Origin: Candidatus Woesearchaeota archaeon
GTDB taxonomy: Archaea > Nanobdellota > Nanobdellia > Pacearchaeales > GW2011-AR1
DNA: 23,749 nucleotides
Direction: 5' to 3'
Assembly: GCA_012798335.1 (NCBI GenBank)
Contig: JAAZNJ010000012.1
Location: forward strand, 1 to 23,749
In this document: positions 9,115 to 17,576 of the stretch, piece after piece
Layout of the letters: each line of letters begins with the position of its first letter
How positions within the stretch are numbered: the first letter of the stretch is position 1
The notes under the pieces: generated by a model
What the model was told of the DNA's origin: nothing
The model's input: only the letters and a program-made list of their open reading frames with translations
Databases searched by the model: none
Program-made: the position numbers and the translations under genes

Positions 9115-9693
9115 ATGAAAGACAAAAAAGCAGCAATGGAAATGTCAGTTGGAACAATTGTAACTATAGTTTTACTTATGAGTGTTTTAGTTTTAGGTTT
9201 AGTTTTGATTCAAAAGATTTTTAATAGTGGAACAGAAAGCGTTGATAGTATCAATAATCAAGTTAGAAGCAAACTAAATAATCTATTCTCAGAAGAAGAT
9301 TCAAGTATTGTAATTTTATTGGGAAGCAGTAAAGTTGCAGAAGTTAAAGCAGATAGTTCTTCTTTTGGTGTTGTTTTTGGTGCTAGAACGATAGATGGAA
9401 CATCCTCCTCAAGAGAAAGATTACAATATAGAATAAGTTTACAAAATGATAGTGATTGTATTAATAAGAATTCTAAATCTTTTGTTGAAAGTTGGTTTAA
9501 TGGATTAAATAATTGGCAAAATTTTGATGGTTATGATGGAGATAAATCAGAATCAATATTAAGGTTTAGTATTCCTAAAGGAACAGCATTATGCGATCAA
9601 AAAGTTTATATTGATGTTAAAGATAATAAATTAAACAAAGATGTAGGTGGAGCTTATTTTACGATTAAAGTTGTAAGAAAAGGTTTATTTTGA
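9115..9693 (+). CDS. Pilin/archaellin-like secreted protein with N-terminal anchor helix
   Basis: 192 residues. The N-terminus M-K-D-K-K-A-A-M-E-M-S-V-G resembles a class III (type IV pilin-like) signal: basic residues, a small residue, a Glu at +3 after a possible cut between A6 and A7, then an uninterrupted hydrophobic helix (about 12-32). In pilins this helix packs in the filament core. The remainder is Ser/Asn/Asp-rich, extracellular-like and mostly beta, with two Cys (in D-C-I-N and L-C-D-Q) that could form a disulphide. No archaeal flagellar or pilus assembly ATPase is nearby. It may instead be a membrane-anchored surface protein. The family is frequent in DPANN genomes; that statement is from memory. 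Confidence 0.7.
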   Translation: MKDKKAAMEMSVGTIVTIVLLMSVLVLGLVLIQKIFNSGTESVDSINNQVRSKLNNLFSEEDSSIVILLGSSKVAEVKADSSSFGVVFGARTIDGTSSSRERLQYRISLQNDSDCINKNSKSFVESWFNGLNNWQNFDGYDGDKSESILRFSIPKGTALCDQKVYIDVKDNKLNKDVGGAYFTIKVVRKGLF

Positions 9694-9794
9694 TTTAATT
9701 AAAATTCAAAAAATTCTTTTAAAGTTTTATAGATGAATATGATCAAATATAGGAAAATTATTAAATTAATTTCATTTAATAGTTTTAAGAAAAA

Positions 9795-11135
9795 ATGACA
9801 TTAAAGATTTATAACACACTAACAAGAAAAAAAGAAGAATTCAAACCTATTATAGATAATGAAGTAAGAATGTATGTTTGCGGACCAACAGTAAATGATG
9901 TTCCCCATTTAGGGCATGCAAGACAACAGATAACTTTTGATGTTTTAAGGAAATATCTAATTTATTTAGGTTATAAAGTAAAATTTGTTTCTAATATAAC
10001 GGACATAGAAGATAAAATAATAATAAAAGCAAGAGAATTAAATGTAGATATAAATGAATTAACTAAGAAAAATGAAATTGCTCACAGAGAAGATTATTCA
10101 AAGATTAATGTTATGCCCCCTGATATTCAACCACATGCAACAAAATATGTTAATGAAATGATAGAGTTAATCTCTTTATTAGAAAAGAAAGGATATACTT
10201 ATAGTATAGAAGGAGATGGGGTTTATTATAATGTCTCAAAATTTAAGGATTATGGAAAACTTTCAAAGATTTCTTTAAAGGATTTAAAGAATAAAAGAAA
10301 ATTAAAAGATGAATCTAAAGGAAAAGAAAAAAGAGATGAGAAAGATTTTGTTTTATGGAAATTTTCAAAAGAAGGAGAACCTTCTTGGGATTCTCCTTGG
10401 GGAAAAGGTAGACCTGGTTGGCATATAGAATGTTCTGCAATGTCCCATAAAGAGTTAGGTAATCCTTTTGATATACACGGAGGGGGACAAGATTTAATAT
10501 TCCCCCATCATGAAGATGAAATTGCACAAAGTGAAGCAGGTTATGAAAAAAAGATGGTTAACTATTGGGTGCATAATGGAATGGTAAATGTAAATAATGT
10601 TAAGATGAGCAAATCATTAGGAAATTTTAAAACAATTAGGGATTTATTAAAAGATTATGATGGAATGGTTATAAGATATTTTGTTTTATCAAACAAATAC
10701 AGACAACCTATAGATTTTTCTTCTGAAGGATTAAAAAATGCAAAAAATTCTTATGATAGATTAAAAAAATTAATCTCTGAAATAAAAGATGATAATAAAA
10801 TTAATAAAGAATATTTAAAAGAATTCGAAAAAGCAATGAATGAAGATTTAAATACCCCTAAATCTCTACAAGTTGTCTGGAAACTGGTCAGAGATAAAAA
10901 AGCAGAAGGAAAAATCGAAACAATAAAAGCAATTGATAATGTTTTAAGTTTAGATTTGTTAAAAGAAGAATTCATTGAAATCCCTGAAGAAATAAAAAGA
11001 TTAGTTGAAAAAAGAGAAGAAGAAAGAAAAAATAAAAATTGGAAAGAAGCCGATAGATTAAGAGAAGAAATTAAAAATAAGGGATATAATGTTTTAGACA
11101 CAAAAGAAGGATCAAGTTTAGAAAGGATTAAATAA
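9795..11135 (+). CDS. cysS: Cysteinyl-tRNA synthetase
   Basis: 446-residue class I aminoacyl-tRNA synthetase that charges tRNA-Cys in the cytoplasm. The Rossmann domain starts with zinc ligand Cys29 (Y-V-C-G-P-T), then the HIGH-type motif H-L-G-H (38-41). Further zinc ligands are in G-W-H-I-E-C-S-A-M-S and F-P-H-H-E-D-E-I-A-Q, and the KMSKS loop is K-M-S-K-S (270-274). The C-terminal helical anticodon-binding part ends in the typical R-K-N-K-N-W-K-E-A-D-R-L-R block. It is slightly shorter than the E. coli enzyme. Presence of CysS means this organism does not depend on the SepRS/SepCysS route for tRNA-Cys. A CTTTTAAAG-like box about 75 nt upstream suggests a short leader. Confidence 0.98.
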   Translation: MTLKIYNTLTRKKEEFKPIIDNEVRMYVCGPTVNDVPHLGHARQQITFDVLRKYLIYLGYKVKFVSNITDIEDKIIIKARELNVDINELTKKNEIAHREDYSKINVMPPDIQPHATKYVNEMIELISLLEKKGYTYSIEGDGVYYNVSKFKDYGKLSKISLKDLKNKRKLKDESKGKEKRDEKDFVLWKFSKEGEPSWDSPWGKGRPGWHIECSAMSHKELGNPFDIHGGGQDLIFPHHEDEIAQSEAGYEKKMVNYWVHNGMVNVNNVKMSKSLGNFKTIRDLLKDYDGMVIRYFVLSNKYRQPIDFSSEGLKNAKNSYDRLKKLISEIKDDNKINKEYLKEFEKAMNEDLNTPKSLQVVWKLVRDKKAEGKIETIKAIDNVLSLDLLKEEFIEIPEEIKRLVEKREEERKNKNWKEADRLREEIKNKGYNVLDTKEGSSLERIK

Positions 11136-11224
11136 TAGAATATAAAGATTTTTAAAATCAATATATCTAATAAATTAGTAAAAGAATAAAAAATAAAGAT
11201 TAATCTTATTCTTAAGATAAAAAT

Positions 11225-12853
11225 ATGAATAAAAAATTTAAAAATACAAAGGATATGAAAAGAAATTTTATAAAAAGAGAAGATAATAGAGAAATAAAAG
11301 AAATATTAATTGAAAATCTAAATGAAAAATCTTTAAAAAAAAGTGTTGCATTAACAGGGGTTATAGAAAAGATTAGTCAAACAGGAGGTCCAACTATTTT
11401 TGAAATAAATGATGGGACAGGTAATCTTTCTTTAAAGGGTTTTGTTTCTCCTGGTGAGAGAGCTTATCCTGAAATAAAAGAAGGGGATTATGTTAAAGTT
11501 ATAATTTCTTTAGAAGAATTTAATGGAGAGATAGAAGGAGATATAAAAAAGATATTTAAAAAAATTGATGAAGAAAAAACAAAATTAAAAAAAGAGATTG
11601 AAAATAGACAAAGAGAAAGGGCAAAAGTTAATCCAGTAAACTTTTTATTTGATGACCCTATCTTATTAAAATTAAGGAATAAATTCATAAATGCAGCAAC
11701 AGAAATAAGACTTGCTATATTTCAAGGAAGATCTATTATAATAAGACATCATTGTGATACCGATGGATATTCTGCTGCATTCGCATTAGAGAGAGCAATA
11801 CTCCCTTTAATAGAAAAACAACATATGTCAGAAAAAGCTTCTTGGGAATTTTTTACAAGAGCACCATCAATGGCCCCGTATTATGAAATAGATGATTCTA
11901 TAAGGGATACTGCATTTTCATTAAAAAATGTTGCAAAATTTTCAAATAAAATGCCTCTTATAATTATTGTAGATAATGGTTCAACCGAAGCAGATTTAAT
12001 GGCTATAAAACATGGGAAGATTCATGGAGAAAGTTTTATTGTAATTGACCATCATAAATATGAAGAAGATGTTATTTCAAGAGAGGTTATTGAACATATT
12101 AATCCATTTTTAGTTGAAGAATCAGGAACAAAAATGTCAGCAGGCATGTTATGTGCAGAATTAGCTAGATTTGTAAATCCAGAAGTTAAAAATATAGAAC
12201 AGATTCCTGCTCTTGCAGGATTAGCAGACAGAATTTACTTAGAAAATCCAACAGCAGTTGAAAAATATTTAGAAATTGCAAAAAAGCAAGGATATTCTAA
12301 AGAATTATTAGAAGATATCTCTTTAGTTATAGAATATATTTCTTCTAAAATAAGATTTATGGAAGTTAGAGAGTATATAGAAGTTTTATTTGGAGAGCCA
12401 AGAGATAAACAAAAAAATCTTATAGAACTTATGGCACCATTTATAAAAGAACTTGATGAAAAAGGATTGAATATTGGGAAGTCAAATGCAAAATTAGAGA
12501 ATATTAATGGCATAACATTACAATTAGTTTATATTGAAGAAACTTATCCCGGATTTGGTTTTTTTCCAAAACCAGGAAGGAGTATCGGATTATTACATGA
12601 TAATTTACAATATGAAAAAAAATTAGACAAAGTGGTTTCTATCGGGGTTATGGAAACAGCTATGACTTTTAGGGCTACTGATAACTCTAATTTTTCTGTA
12701 CATGACTTAATAAAATTTTTGAATGAAAAAATTCCTGAAGCTTTTGTTGAAGGGGGTGGACATAAAAATGCTGGTTCAATTACATTTTTACCAAATAAAA
12801 AAGAGAGAATTGTAGAACTTGTTAAAGAATTTATTAAAAAAAGAACAATTTAA
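11225..12853 (+). CDS. OB-fold plus DHH/DHHA1 phosphoesterase, archaeal RecJ-like
   Basis: 542 residues. A lysine-rich N-terminus is followed by an OB-fold (about 40-110: V-A-L-T-G-V-I-E-K-I to V-K-V-I-I-S-L), a charged helical linker (110-135) and the DHH domain. Its metal motifs are H-H-C-D-T-D-G (175-181), D-N-G-S (250-253) and D-H-H (275-277). The DHHA1 end carries G-G-G-H-K-N-A-G (510-517), which binds the substrate. The order OB, DHH, DHHA1 matches the archaea-specific RecJ-like family (COG1107), but the DnaJ-type zinc finger often found there is absent. The likely activity is a Mn-dependent 5'-3' exonuclease on single-stranded DNA or RNA. A Nudix gene follows after 6 nt, so the two form an operon. 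Confidence 0.9.
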   Translation: MNKKFKNTKDMKRNFIKREDNREIKEILIENLNEKSLKKSVALTGVIEKISQTGGPTIFEINDGTGNLSLKGFVSPGERAYPEIKEGDYVKVIISLEEFNGEIEGDIKKIFKKIDEEKTKLKKEIENRQRERAKVNPVNFLFDDPILLKLRNKFINAATEIRLAIFQGRSIIIRHHCDTDGYSAAFALERAILPLIEKQHMSEKASWEFFTRAPSMAPYYEIDDSIRDTAFSLKNVAKFSNKMPLIIIVDNGSTEADLMAIKHGKIHGESFIVIDHHKYEEDVISREVIEHINPFLVEESGTKMSAGMLCAELARFVNPEVKNIEQIPALAGLADRIYLENPTAVEKYLEIAKKQGYSKELLEDISLVIEYISSKIRFMEVREYIEVLFGEPRDKQKNLIELMAPFIKELDEKGLNIGKSNAKLENINGITLQLVYIEETYPGFGFFPKPGRSIGLLHDNLQYEKKLDKVVSIGVMETAMTFRATDNSNFSVHDLIKFLNEKIPEAFVEGGGHKNAGSITFLPNKKERIVELVKEFIKKRTI

Positions 12854-12859
12854 AATAAA

Positions 12860-13297
12860 ATGAAAAAATATAGAAGAGGGATATTCGCAGTTGTTTATAG
12901 AATAAAAAATAATAAAATAGAATATTTGATTCTAAAAAGAAAATTGCACTGGAAAGGGTTTGAATTCCCTAAGGGGGGATTAAAATTTTTAGAACCAAAA
13001 ATTTTGGGGGTTAAAAGAGAAGTAAAAGAAGAGACAGGATTAAAAATTTTAAAGATAAAAAAATATAATGTACTGGGTTTTTATGATTATAATAAAAAAT
13101 TAAAAGATAGAAAAAACATGATTGGACAAGAATTTTCTTTGTATAGTGTAATGGTTGAAGATGGAGAAGTAAAATTAGATAATTTAGAACATGAATCATA
13201 TGAATGGTGTGATTTCAAAAAAGCTTTAAAAAAATTAACTTGGGAAAATCAAAAACAATGTTTAATTATTCTAAATGAAGAATTAACAAAAAATTAA
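12860..13297 (+). CDS. Nudix hydrolase, Ap4A-hydrolase-like
   Basis: 145 residues with a complete Nudix box at 39-61 (G-x5-E-x7-R-E-V-K-E-E-T-G-L), whose glutamates bind catalytic Mg. The N-terminal R-R-G-I-F-A-V-V-Y and the F-P-K-G-G entry to the box resemble the diadenosine-tetraphosphate or NTP-cleaving members. The C-terminal part holds W-C-D-F-K-K-A near residue 113. It starts 6 nt after the RecJ-like gene and so is co-transcribed; the pair may serve nucleotide or RNA-end clean-up. The exact substrate cannot be read from the sequence. Confidence 0.92.
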   Translation: MKKYRRGIFAVVYRIKNNKIEYLILKRKLHWKGFEFPKGGLKFLEPKILGVKREVKEETGLKILKIKKYNVLGFYDYNKKLKDRKNMIGQEFSLYSVMVEDGEVKLDNLEHESYEWCDFKKALKKLTWENQKQCLIILNEELTKN

Positions 13298-13340
13298 ATT
13301 AAAAGACAAAAGATATAAATTTAAGATTTAATTAAAGATT

Positions 13341-13841
13341 ATGAATTTTAGAGAATTTACTACAAAAACAGGAAAAAAAATATTTCTTGGGAAAAGTGCA
13401 GAGCAAAATGAAATTTTAATGAAACAATACATGTTAAAAGAAAATATAATCTTGCATACAGAAAAACCAGGAAGTCCATTTGCTGTAATTTTAGATTTAA
13501 ATCCTTTAAAAGAAGATATTAAAGAGGCTGCAACATTCTGCGCATTAAAAAGTAAAGATTGGAGAGATAATCAAAAAGATGTGATTATAAATATTTTTTC
13601 AGGGAAAGATGTTTATAAAGATAAGAATATGCCTGCAGGAACATTTGGGGTAAAAAAATCTCAAAAATTAAGAATAAAAAAAGAAGAAATCTTAAAATTA
13701 AAAGATAGAATAGAAATATTAGAAAAACAAAAAGAATCTTTTTTAAATGATAAAAAACAAGAGAATAAAAAAGAAAATGTTCTTTTTAAGATAAAAAGGA
13801 TATTTAATAAATTAAGTACTAATAGAATTAATAAAAAATAA
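13341..13841 (+). CDS. Standalone NFACT-R (DUF814) domain protein
   Basis: 166 residues. Residues 1-112 match the NFACT-R domain found at the C-terminal half of RqcH/NEMF/FbpA proteins: T-K-T-G-K-K-I-F-L-G-K-S-A-E-Q-N-E near the start, then I-L-H-T-E-K-P-G-S-P-F, a helix A-A-T-F-C-A-L-K-S-K, and P-A-G-T-F-G-V near 100. In full-length RqcH this domain helps bind tRNA and the large ribosomal subunit during rescue of stalled nascent chains. The NFACT-N and coiled-coil domains are missing here; instead there is a Lys/Glu-rich helical tail (112-166). A GATATAAAT box about 27 nt upstream of ATG suggests leaderless transcription. The YhbY-like gene follows after 11 nt. Confidence 0.85.
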   Translation: MNFREFTTKTGKKIFLGKSAEQNEILMKQYMLKENIILHTEKPGSPFAVILDLNPLKEDIKEAATFCALKSKDWRDNQKDVIINIFSGKDVYKDKNMPAGTFGVKKSQKLRIKKEEILKLKDRIEILEKQKESFLNDKKQENKKENVLFKIKRIFNKLSTNRINKK

Positions 13842-13852
13842 AACTAAAAAAA

Positions 13853-14095
13853 ATGACATCAAAAGAAATACAACTTGGTAAGAGTGGACTAACAGAAAAT
13901 TTTATTGAAACACTTAAAGGGTATTTTAAAAAAAATGATAGTGTTAGAATTTCTGTATTAAGAAGTGCAGGGCATGAAAGAGATAAGATAAAAGAATATG
14001 AACAAAAACTTTTAAAAGAGCTCGGGGCAAATTATACATCAAAGACAATCGGGTTTAAAATAATTTTAAAGAAATGGAGAAAACCAAGAGTTTAA
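13853..14095 (+). CDS. YhbY/CRM-like RNA-binding protein
   Basis: 80 residues, the size of the archaeal and bacterial YhbY (COG1534) fold. Visible signatures are I-Q-L-G-K-S-G-L-T-E-N-F-I-E-T-L (a variant of the G-K-N-G-V-T block that contacts RNA), a basic beta strand, and the C-terminal strand G-F-K-I-I-L-K-K-W. Bacterial YhbY associates with pre-50S ribosomes, and the plant CRM domain binds introns. The gene is 11 nt after the NFACT-R gene, so two predicted 50S-associated RNA-binding proteins are co-expressed. The call is by pattern; the middle of the protein is divergent. Confidence 0.75.
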   Translation: MTSKEIQLGKSGLTENFIETLKGYFKKNDSVRISVLRSAGHERDKIKEYEQKLLKELGANYTSKTIGFKIILKKWRKPRV

Positions 14096-14241
14096 TTTAG
14101 GAATTGATTTTAGAAATTAGTCCAAGTTTATTTTTATTTTATAACCTCTTTTATAAAGTTTAGAGTTATTATTTTTAGAATTACTATCTGTTTGTTATAG
14201 AGATTTATATACTTTTATAAGATTAATTAACAGCTATAAAA
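14096..14241. other. Convergent intergenic region with T/A-rich runs
   Basis: These 146 nt separate convergent genes. T-rich runs near 14127-14142 suit termination of the forward operon. I see no RNA gene or strong hairpin. Confidence 0.4.
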
Positions 14242-15243
14242 TTAACAACTAGCTGAAGAAGAACTTCCTGTTCCTGCTCCAAATCCTGCAGAAGCACTTG
14301 TTGTTGACAAAGATTGAGAACATTCAGATGGAACATTATTAAATGCAGAACATATTGCTTCTTTAACTGCTTCTTGATTTCTGCTTAATTGAGAATTAAC
14401 ACCATTAATTAAGACTGTTGGAGATCCTGAAATTCCTTTAGATTGAGAATTTTGTACTTCAGCATTGTATAAAGACTCCCCTTCTGATTTCATACAAGAA
14501 TCAATCTTTGAGGAATCAATCCCAAATTGAGAAAATAAAGCTTTTAATTTAGGTGCTAAACAAGTTGCATCCCCATTACATGAACCTATAGAAGTATTTT
14601 CTGCAAACGCTAAATCGTAATCTAATAATTTGTCTGGATAATATTTTTCTATACAAAGTTGTCTTTCAGCTTCTACTTTTTCAAAATCTCCGTGCATTGC
14701 TCCAATTTGTCTAATCTTAAAATCAATTTTATCCTTGAATAACTTTACAACAGGAATCATTGCTTTTTCCATTTGTAATCCATATGGACAATAAGTAAAG
14801 ACATATAATTCTACAGAAGGTTTATCTGATTTAGGGATTTCTTTTTGAGTATTTGAATTAGAAGAAGATTGTTGAACTAATCCCACGGGAATTAAAGATT
14901 CAATAATATTTTTTCCGTCTTTTGTCATATATAAAAGAAAAGAATTTCCTTGATAACTTACATTCATTTCATAAAGACCTGAATTTTCTTTTACTGAATT
15001 TAAAGTTAAGCCTTCAACACCTACAGATTTATAAAAATTAATTAAATCAGATCCTGCTTTATTAGATGAAATAACCTTTCCTGTAATACAAGATCCTGAA
15101 AAAATTCTTATTAAAAGAAAAAGAGATAATATTAACAAGATTATTGATGCAAGAATCCAAGGATTTTTTCTTGCTTTTTCAATAAAATTATTTTTTTTAT
15201 TGTGTTTATGAAAAGAAGATTCTTCTTTTTTTTCTTCAACCAT
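14242..15243 (-). CDS. Membrane-anchored thioredoxin-fold (DsbA-like) protein with CPYG site
   Basis: 333 residues. A charged cytoplasmic N-terminus (1-28) is followed by a transmembrane helix (29-48), then Cys52 just outside, and a small extracytoplasmic domain (about 60-122). A Ser/Asn linker leads to a thioredoxin/DsbA-like domain (143 to about 312). The active-site position reads Y-C-P-Y-G (C152), so the second Cys of C-x-x-C is replaced by Gly. The cis-Pro loop is G-S-P-T-V-L-I-N-G. Several additional Cys (in Q-L-C-I, G-S-C-N, A-T-C-L, S-C-M, A-I-C-S and E-C-S) could pair as in GILT or VKOR-associated proteins. The protein ends in a Gly/Ser/Ala-rich tail with Cys as the last residue. It probably handles disulphides at the cell surface. 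A TTTTTAAATA box (minus strand, about 15262-15271) lies just upstream. Confidence 0.85.
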   Translation of the reverse strand: MVEEKKEESSFHKHNKKNNFIEKARKNPWILASIILLILSLFLLIRIFSGSCITGKVISSNKAGSDLINFYKSVGVEGLTLNSVKENSGLYEMNVSYQGNSFLLYMTKDGKNIIESLIPVGLVQQSSSNSNTQKEIPKSDKPSVELYVFTYCPYGLQMEKAMIPVVKLFKDKIDFKIRQIGAMHGDFEKVEAERQLCIEKYYPDKLLDYDLAFAENTSIGSCNGDATCLAPKLKALFSQFGIDSSKIDSCMKSEGESLYNAEVQNSQSKGISGSPTVLINGVNSQLSRNQEAVKEAICSAFNNVPSECSQSLSTTSASAGFGAGTGSSSSASC

Positions 15244-15361
15244 TTTTCTTTAAAAGAAAGTTTATTTAAAAACTTTGTGGAACTTAGTTTTGAATTAATT
15301 TATTTATTTAGAAGTAGAAAAGTTAGAAAAAGGTATAAAAAGACAATTGAATAAAATAAAA

Positions 15362-15406
15362 ATGAAGGGTAAGTATAATGTTAGAAAAAAATATTTTAGA
15401 GAATAA
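15362..15406 (+). CDS. Possible leaderless 14-codon upstream ORF
   Basis: GGTATAAAAAG (15334-15344) is a good TATA box, and 25-27 nt downstream lies ATG at 15362, exactly where a leaderless start would be. That frame encodes only M-K-G-K-Y-N-V-R-K-K-Y-F-R-E before TAA at 15404-15406, and it overlaps the start of the 113-residue gene (15378) in another frame. It may be a translational control element or chance. Confidence 0.3.
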   Translation: MKGKYNVRKKYFRE

Positions 15407-15719
15407 TAAAGAAATAAATTCTATTGATGAATTTATAAAAAATCAGAATAATTTTTATGCATATTTTGTAGATTATTGCGAATGGGGGTTATCAAAAAGA
15501 AAAAAAGATTATTTTAAAGAATTTCAAGAAAGATACCCCAAATTTGAAAAAGAATTGACCGAGAGAATTAGTAATTTAATAAAAGAATCTGGAGTAGAAA
15601 TTTTATACAAAATAAAAAATTTTCCTTATGAAGATTTATTTAAGGCATATTCTAAAATGGTTGATATAATTAAAGAAAAAAATTTGAATAATGGGGATGT
15701 TGGATTTTTAATAAAATAG
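15378..15719 (+). CDS. Hypothetical 113-residue protein
   Basis: I do not recognise the family. It is soluble, mostly helical and acidic/basic mixed, with a distinctive aromatic-rich start (N-F-Y-A-Y-F-V-D-Y-C-E-W-G) near residues 26-38 and predicted amphipathic helices through the rest. No transmembrane segment or metal motif is evident beyond a single Cys. It is transcribed in the same direction as the HerA-like gene 123 nt downstream. A TATA box at 15334-15344 would start the transcript near 15361, upstream of a short overlapping reading frame. Confidence 0.7.
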   Translation: MLEKNILENNKEINSIDEFIKNQNNFYAYFVDYCEWGLSKRKKDYFKEFQERYPKFEKELTERISNLIKESGVEILYKIKNFPYEDLFKAYSKMVDIIKEKNLNNGDVGFLIK

Positions 15720-15842
15720 TAATAAGTAGTAATTAATATGTTAAAGAGACAGTAAGAACAATAAAAGTAAGATAGAAAGATAATTAAGAATTGTTAAAAC
15801 AAGAATAAATAAATATTAAAACTAAAAGTCTTTCTTTATTTT

Positions 15843-17150
15843 ATGTATGACATAATAATTGGGAGAGATGAAACAGATAAGAAGAATTTTGGTGATAAAG
15901 GATTAATTTATATTGGCAAAGGCTATGTAAAAATGGGAAGATATACTTCTTTAAGCAATAAAATTTTTCTTGATGCAATTAGGAATCATGTAATTTTGAT
16001 AGCTGGAAAAAGAGGTTCTGGAAAGTCTTATACTTTAGGAGTTATTGCAGAAGAATTAACAAATATGGAAAAAGAAATAAAACAAAATATTGCCCCTTTA
16101 ATTTTTGATACTATGGGGATTTATTGGACAATGAAATTTGAAAATGAAAAGGATAGAAAATTAATGCAAGAATGGGAATTAAAACCAAAAGGTCTTGATG
16201 TAAAAGTATTTGTACCTTTTGGTTATTATGAAGACTATATAGAAAGGGGAATTCCTGTTGATGAAAAATTTGCATTAGATATTCAAGAGATGAATGTTGA
16301 AGATTGGATAATAACATTTAATCTTGAGATGGTTGATCCTGTTTCTATACTAATTGGAAAGATAATCAGTAAATTAAAAAAAGAAATGCCCTCTTTTAAT
16401 CTGAATAATATTATTGAAGAGATAGAAAAAGAAGAAAAATATGAAATACAAATAAAAAATGCTGCAATAAACTTATTTGAAGGTGCAAAAAGTTGGGGGA
16501 TTTTTTCAGAAGGAGGAACAAATACAAGAATTGAAAAATTGATAAATCCTGGATTTACTTCTGTTTTAGATTTAAGTGTTTATAATAGTATAGGGCCATT
16601 CAATGTAAGAGCTTTAGTTATAGGTTTAATTTCAAGAAAGATTTTTAAAAAAAGGATGGAAGAAAGAAAAAAAGAAGAAATCGGTTCTCTTTCTCAAATT
16701 TCTAGTTTGGAGATTGAAAAAAATAAAAAAGAGAATCCTTTAATCTGGATTTTTATAGATGAAGCTCATGAATTTCTCCCATTAAGAGGAAAAACTCCTG
16801 CAACAGATGCATTAGTACAACTTTTAAGAGAGGGTAGACAACCAGGAATCTCTCTTGTTTTAGCTACTCAACAACCAGGTCAAATTCATAGAGATGCAAT
16901 GACTCAAGCAGATATTGTTATAGCTCATAGATTAACTAGTAAACCAGATTTAGATGCTTTAAGTTATATAATGCAGAGTTATTTATTAAAAGGAATAAAT
17001 GAGTATATGAATGAACTTCCTAATTTAAAGGGGAGCGCAATTGTTTTAGATGATAACTCTGAAAGAATTTATCCTGTAAGAATAAAGCCAAGATTTACTT
17101 GGCATGGGGGTGATTCACCAACAGCTTTGATTACAAAAAAAGAGATTTAA
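15843..17150 (+). CDS. HerA-like (DUF87) ATPase
   Basis: 435-residue FtsK/HerA-superfamily ATPase. The N-terminus (1-50) is a short beta-rich HAS-barrel-like segment. Walker A is G-K-R-G-S-G-K-S (55-62). Walker B is I-F-I-D-E-A-H-E (303-310), with D306/E307. The block L-R-E-G-R-Q-P-G-I-S-L-V-L-A-T-Q-Q-P holds the arginine finger and sensor residues typical of HerA. HerA hexamers pump double-stranded DNA and normally work with the NurA nuclease and Mre11-Rad50. None of these is adjacent here; the neighbours are a small unknown protein and a zinc-ribbon protein. The family resembles the standalone HerA-like proteins common in archaea, so the function in repair, segregation or conjugation is not settled. 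Confidence 0.93.
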   Translation: MYDIIIGRDETDKKNFGDKGLIYIGKGYVKMGRYTSLSNKIFLDAIRNHVILIAGKRGSGKSYTLGVIAEELTNMEKEIKQNIAPLIFDTMGIYWTMKFENEKDRKLMQEWELKPKGLDVKVFVPFGYYEDYIERGIPVDEKFALDIQEMNVEDWIITFNLEMVDPVSILIGKIISKLKKEMPSFNLNNIIEEIEKEEKYEIQIKNAAINLFEGAKSWGIFSEGGTNTRIEKLINPGFTSVLDLSVYNSIGPFNVRALVIGLISRKIFKKRMEERKKEEIGSLSQISSLEIEKNKKENPLIWIFIDEAHEFLPLRGKTPATDALVQLLREGRQPGISLVLATQQPGQIHRDAMTQADIVIAHRLTSKPDLDALSYIMQSYLLKGINEYMNELPNLKGSAIVLDDNSERIYPVRIKPRFTWHGGDSPTALITKKEI

Positions 17151-17226
17151 GAAGATAAGTAAAAAGAAGTAAAAAGATAAAAATTAGAAACAAATAGTTT
17201 ATAAAGGTATAATAAAGCCTAGATTT

Positions 17227-17568
17227 ATGGAAAAAGAATTGTCTAGAATAGAAGAGATAGTAAAAATTAATAATGCAGTAGTAAGATCTATAATAAAGGG
17301 ATTTAAAGAAGAAAATCCTTCAGTTATTGATGCAAGACCAAAAATAGAAAATAATCCTTTGAATATTTACTGTTCAGACTGTAATGATAATAAAAGTATG
17401 ACAATAGTTAGAATAACTGGGACAGAAGGATATAGTCATGTTAGAGCTAATGGAGAAATAGTAAGGAGGATAAGAGAATATACAACCAATCCTGTTATGG
17501 CATATTGTAAAAGGTGTAATAAATATTTTTTTGAAGAGGAAAATATATCAAGGCTATATAAAAAATAA
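17227..17568 (+). CDS. Zinc-ribbon protein of unknown function
   Basis: 113 residues. An N-terminal helical part (1-45) leads to C-S-D-C (near residues 49-52) and C-K-R-C (near 95-98), which together give four Cys for one zinc site with a beta insert (T-I-V-R-I-T-G-T-E-G-Y) between the knuckles. This is a zinc-ribbon-like layout, but I cannot assign it to TFIIS, aIF2-beta or another named family. A TTTATAAAG box about 25 nt upstream of ATG indicates a leaderless transcript separate from HerA. It lies just before the ribosomal protein operon, so a translation or transcription role is possible. Confidence 0.8.
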   Translation: MEKELSRIEEIVKINNAVVRSIIKGFKEENPSVIDARPKIENNPLNIYCSDCNDNKSMTIVRITGTEGYSHVRANGEIVRRIREYTTNPVMAYCKRCNKYFFEEENISRLYKK

Positions 17569-17576
17569 AAACAGAG

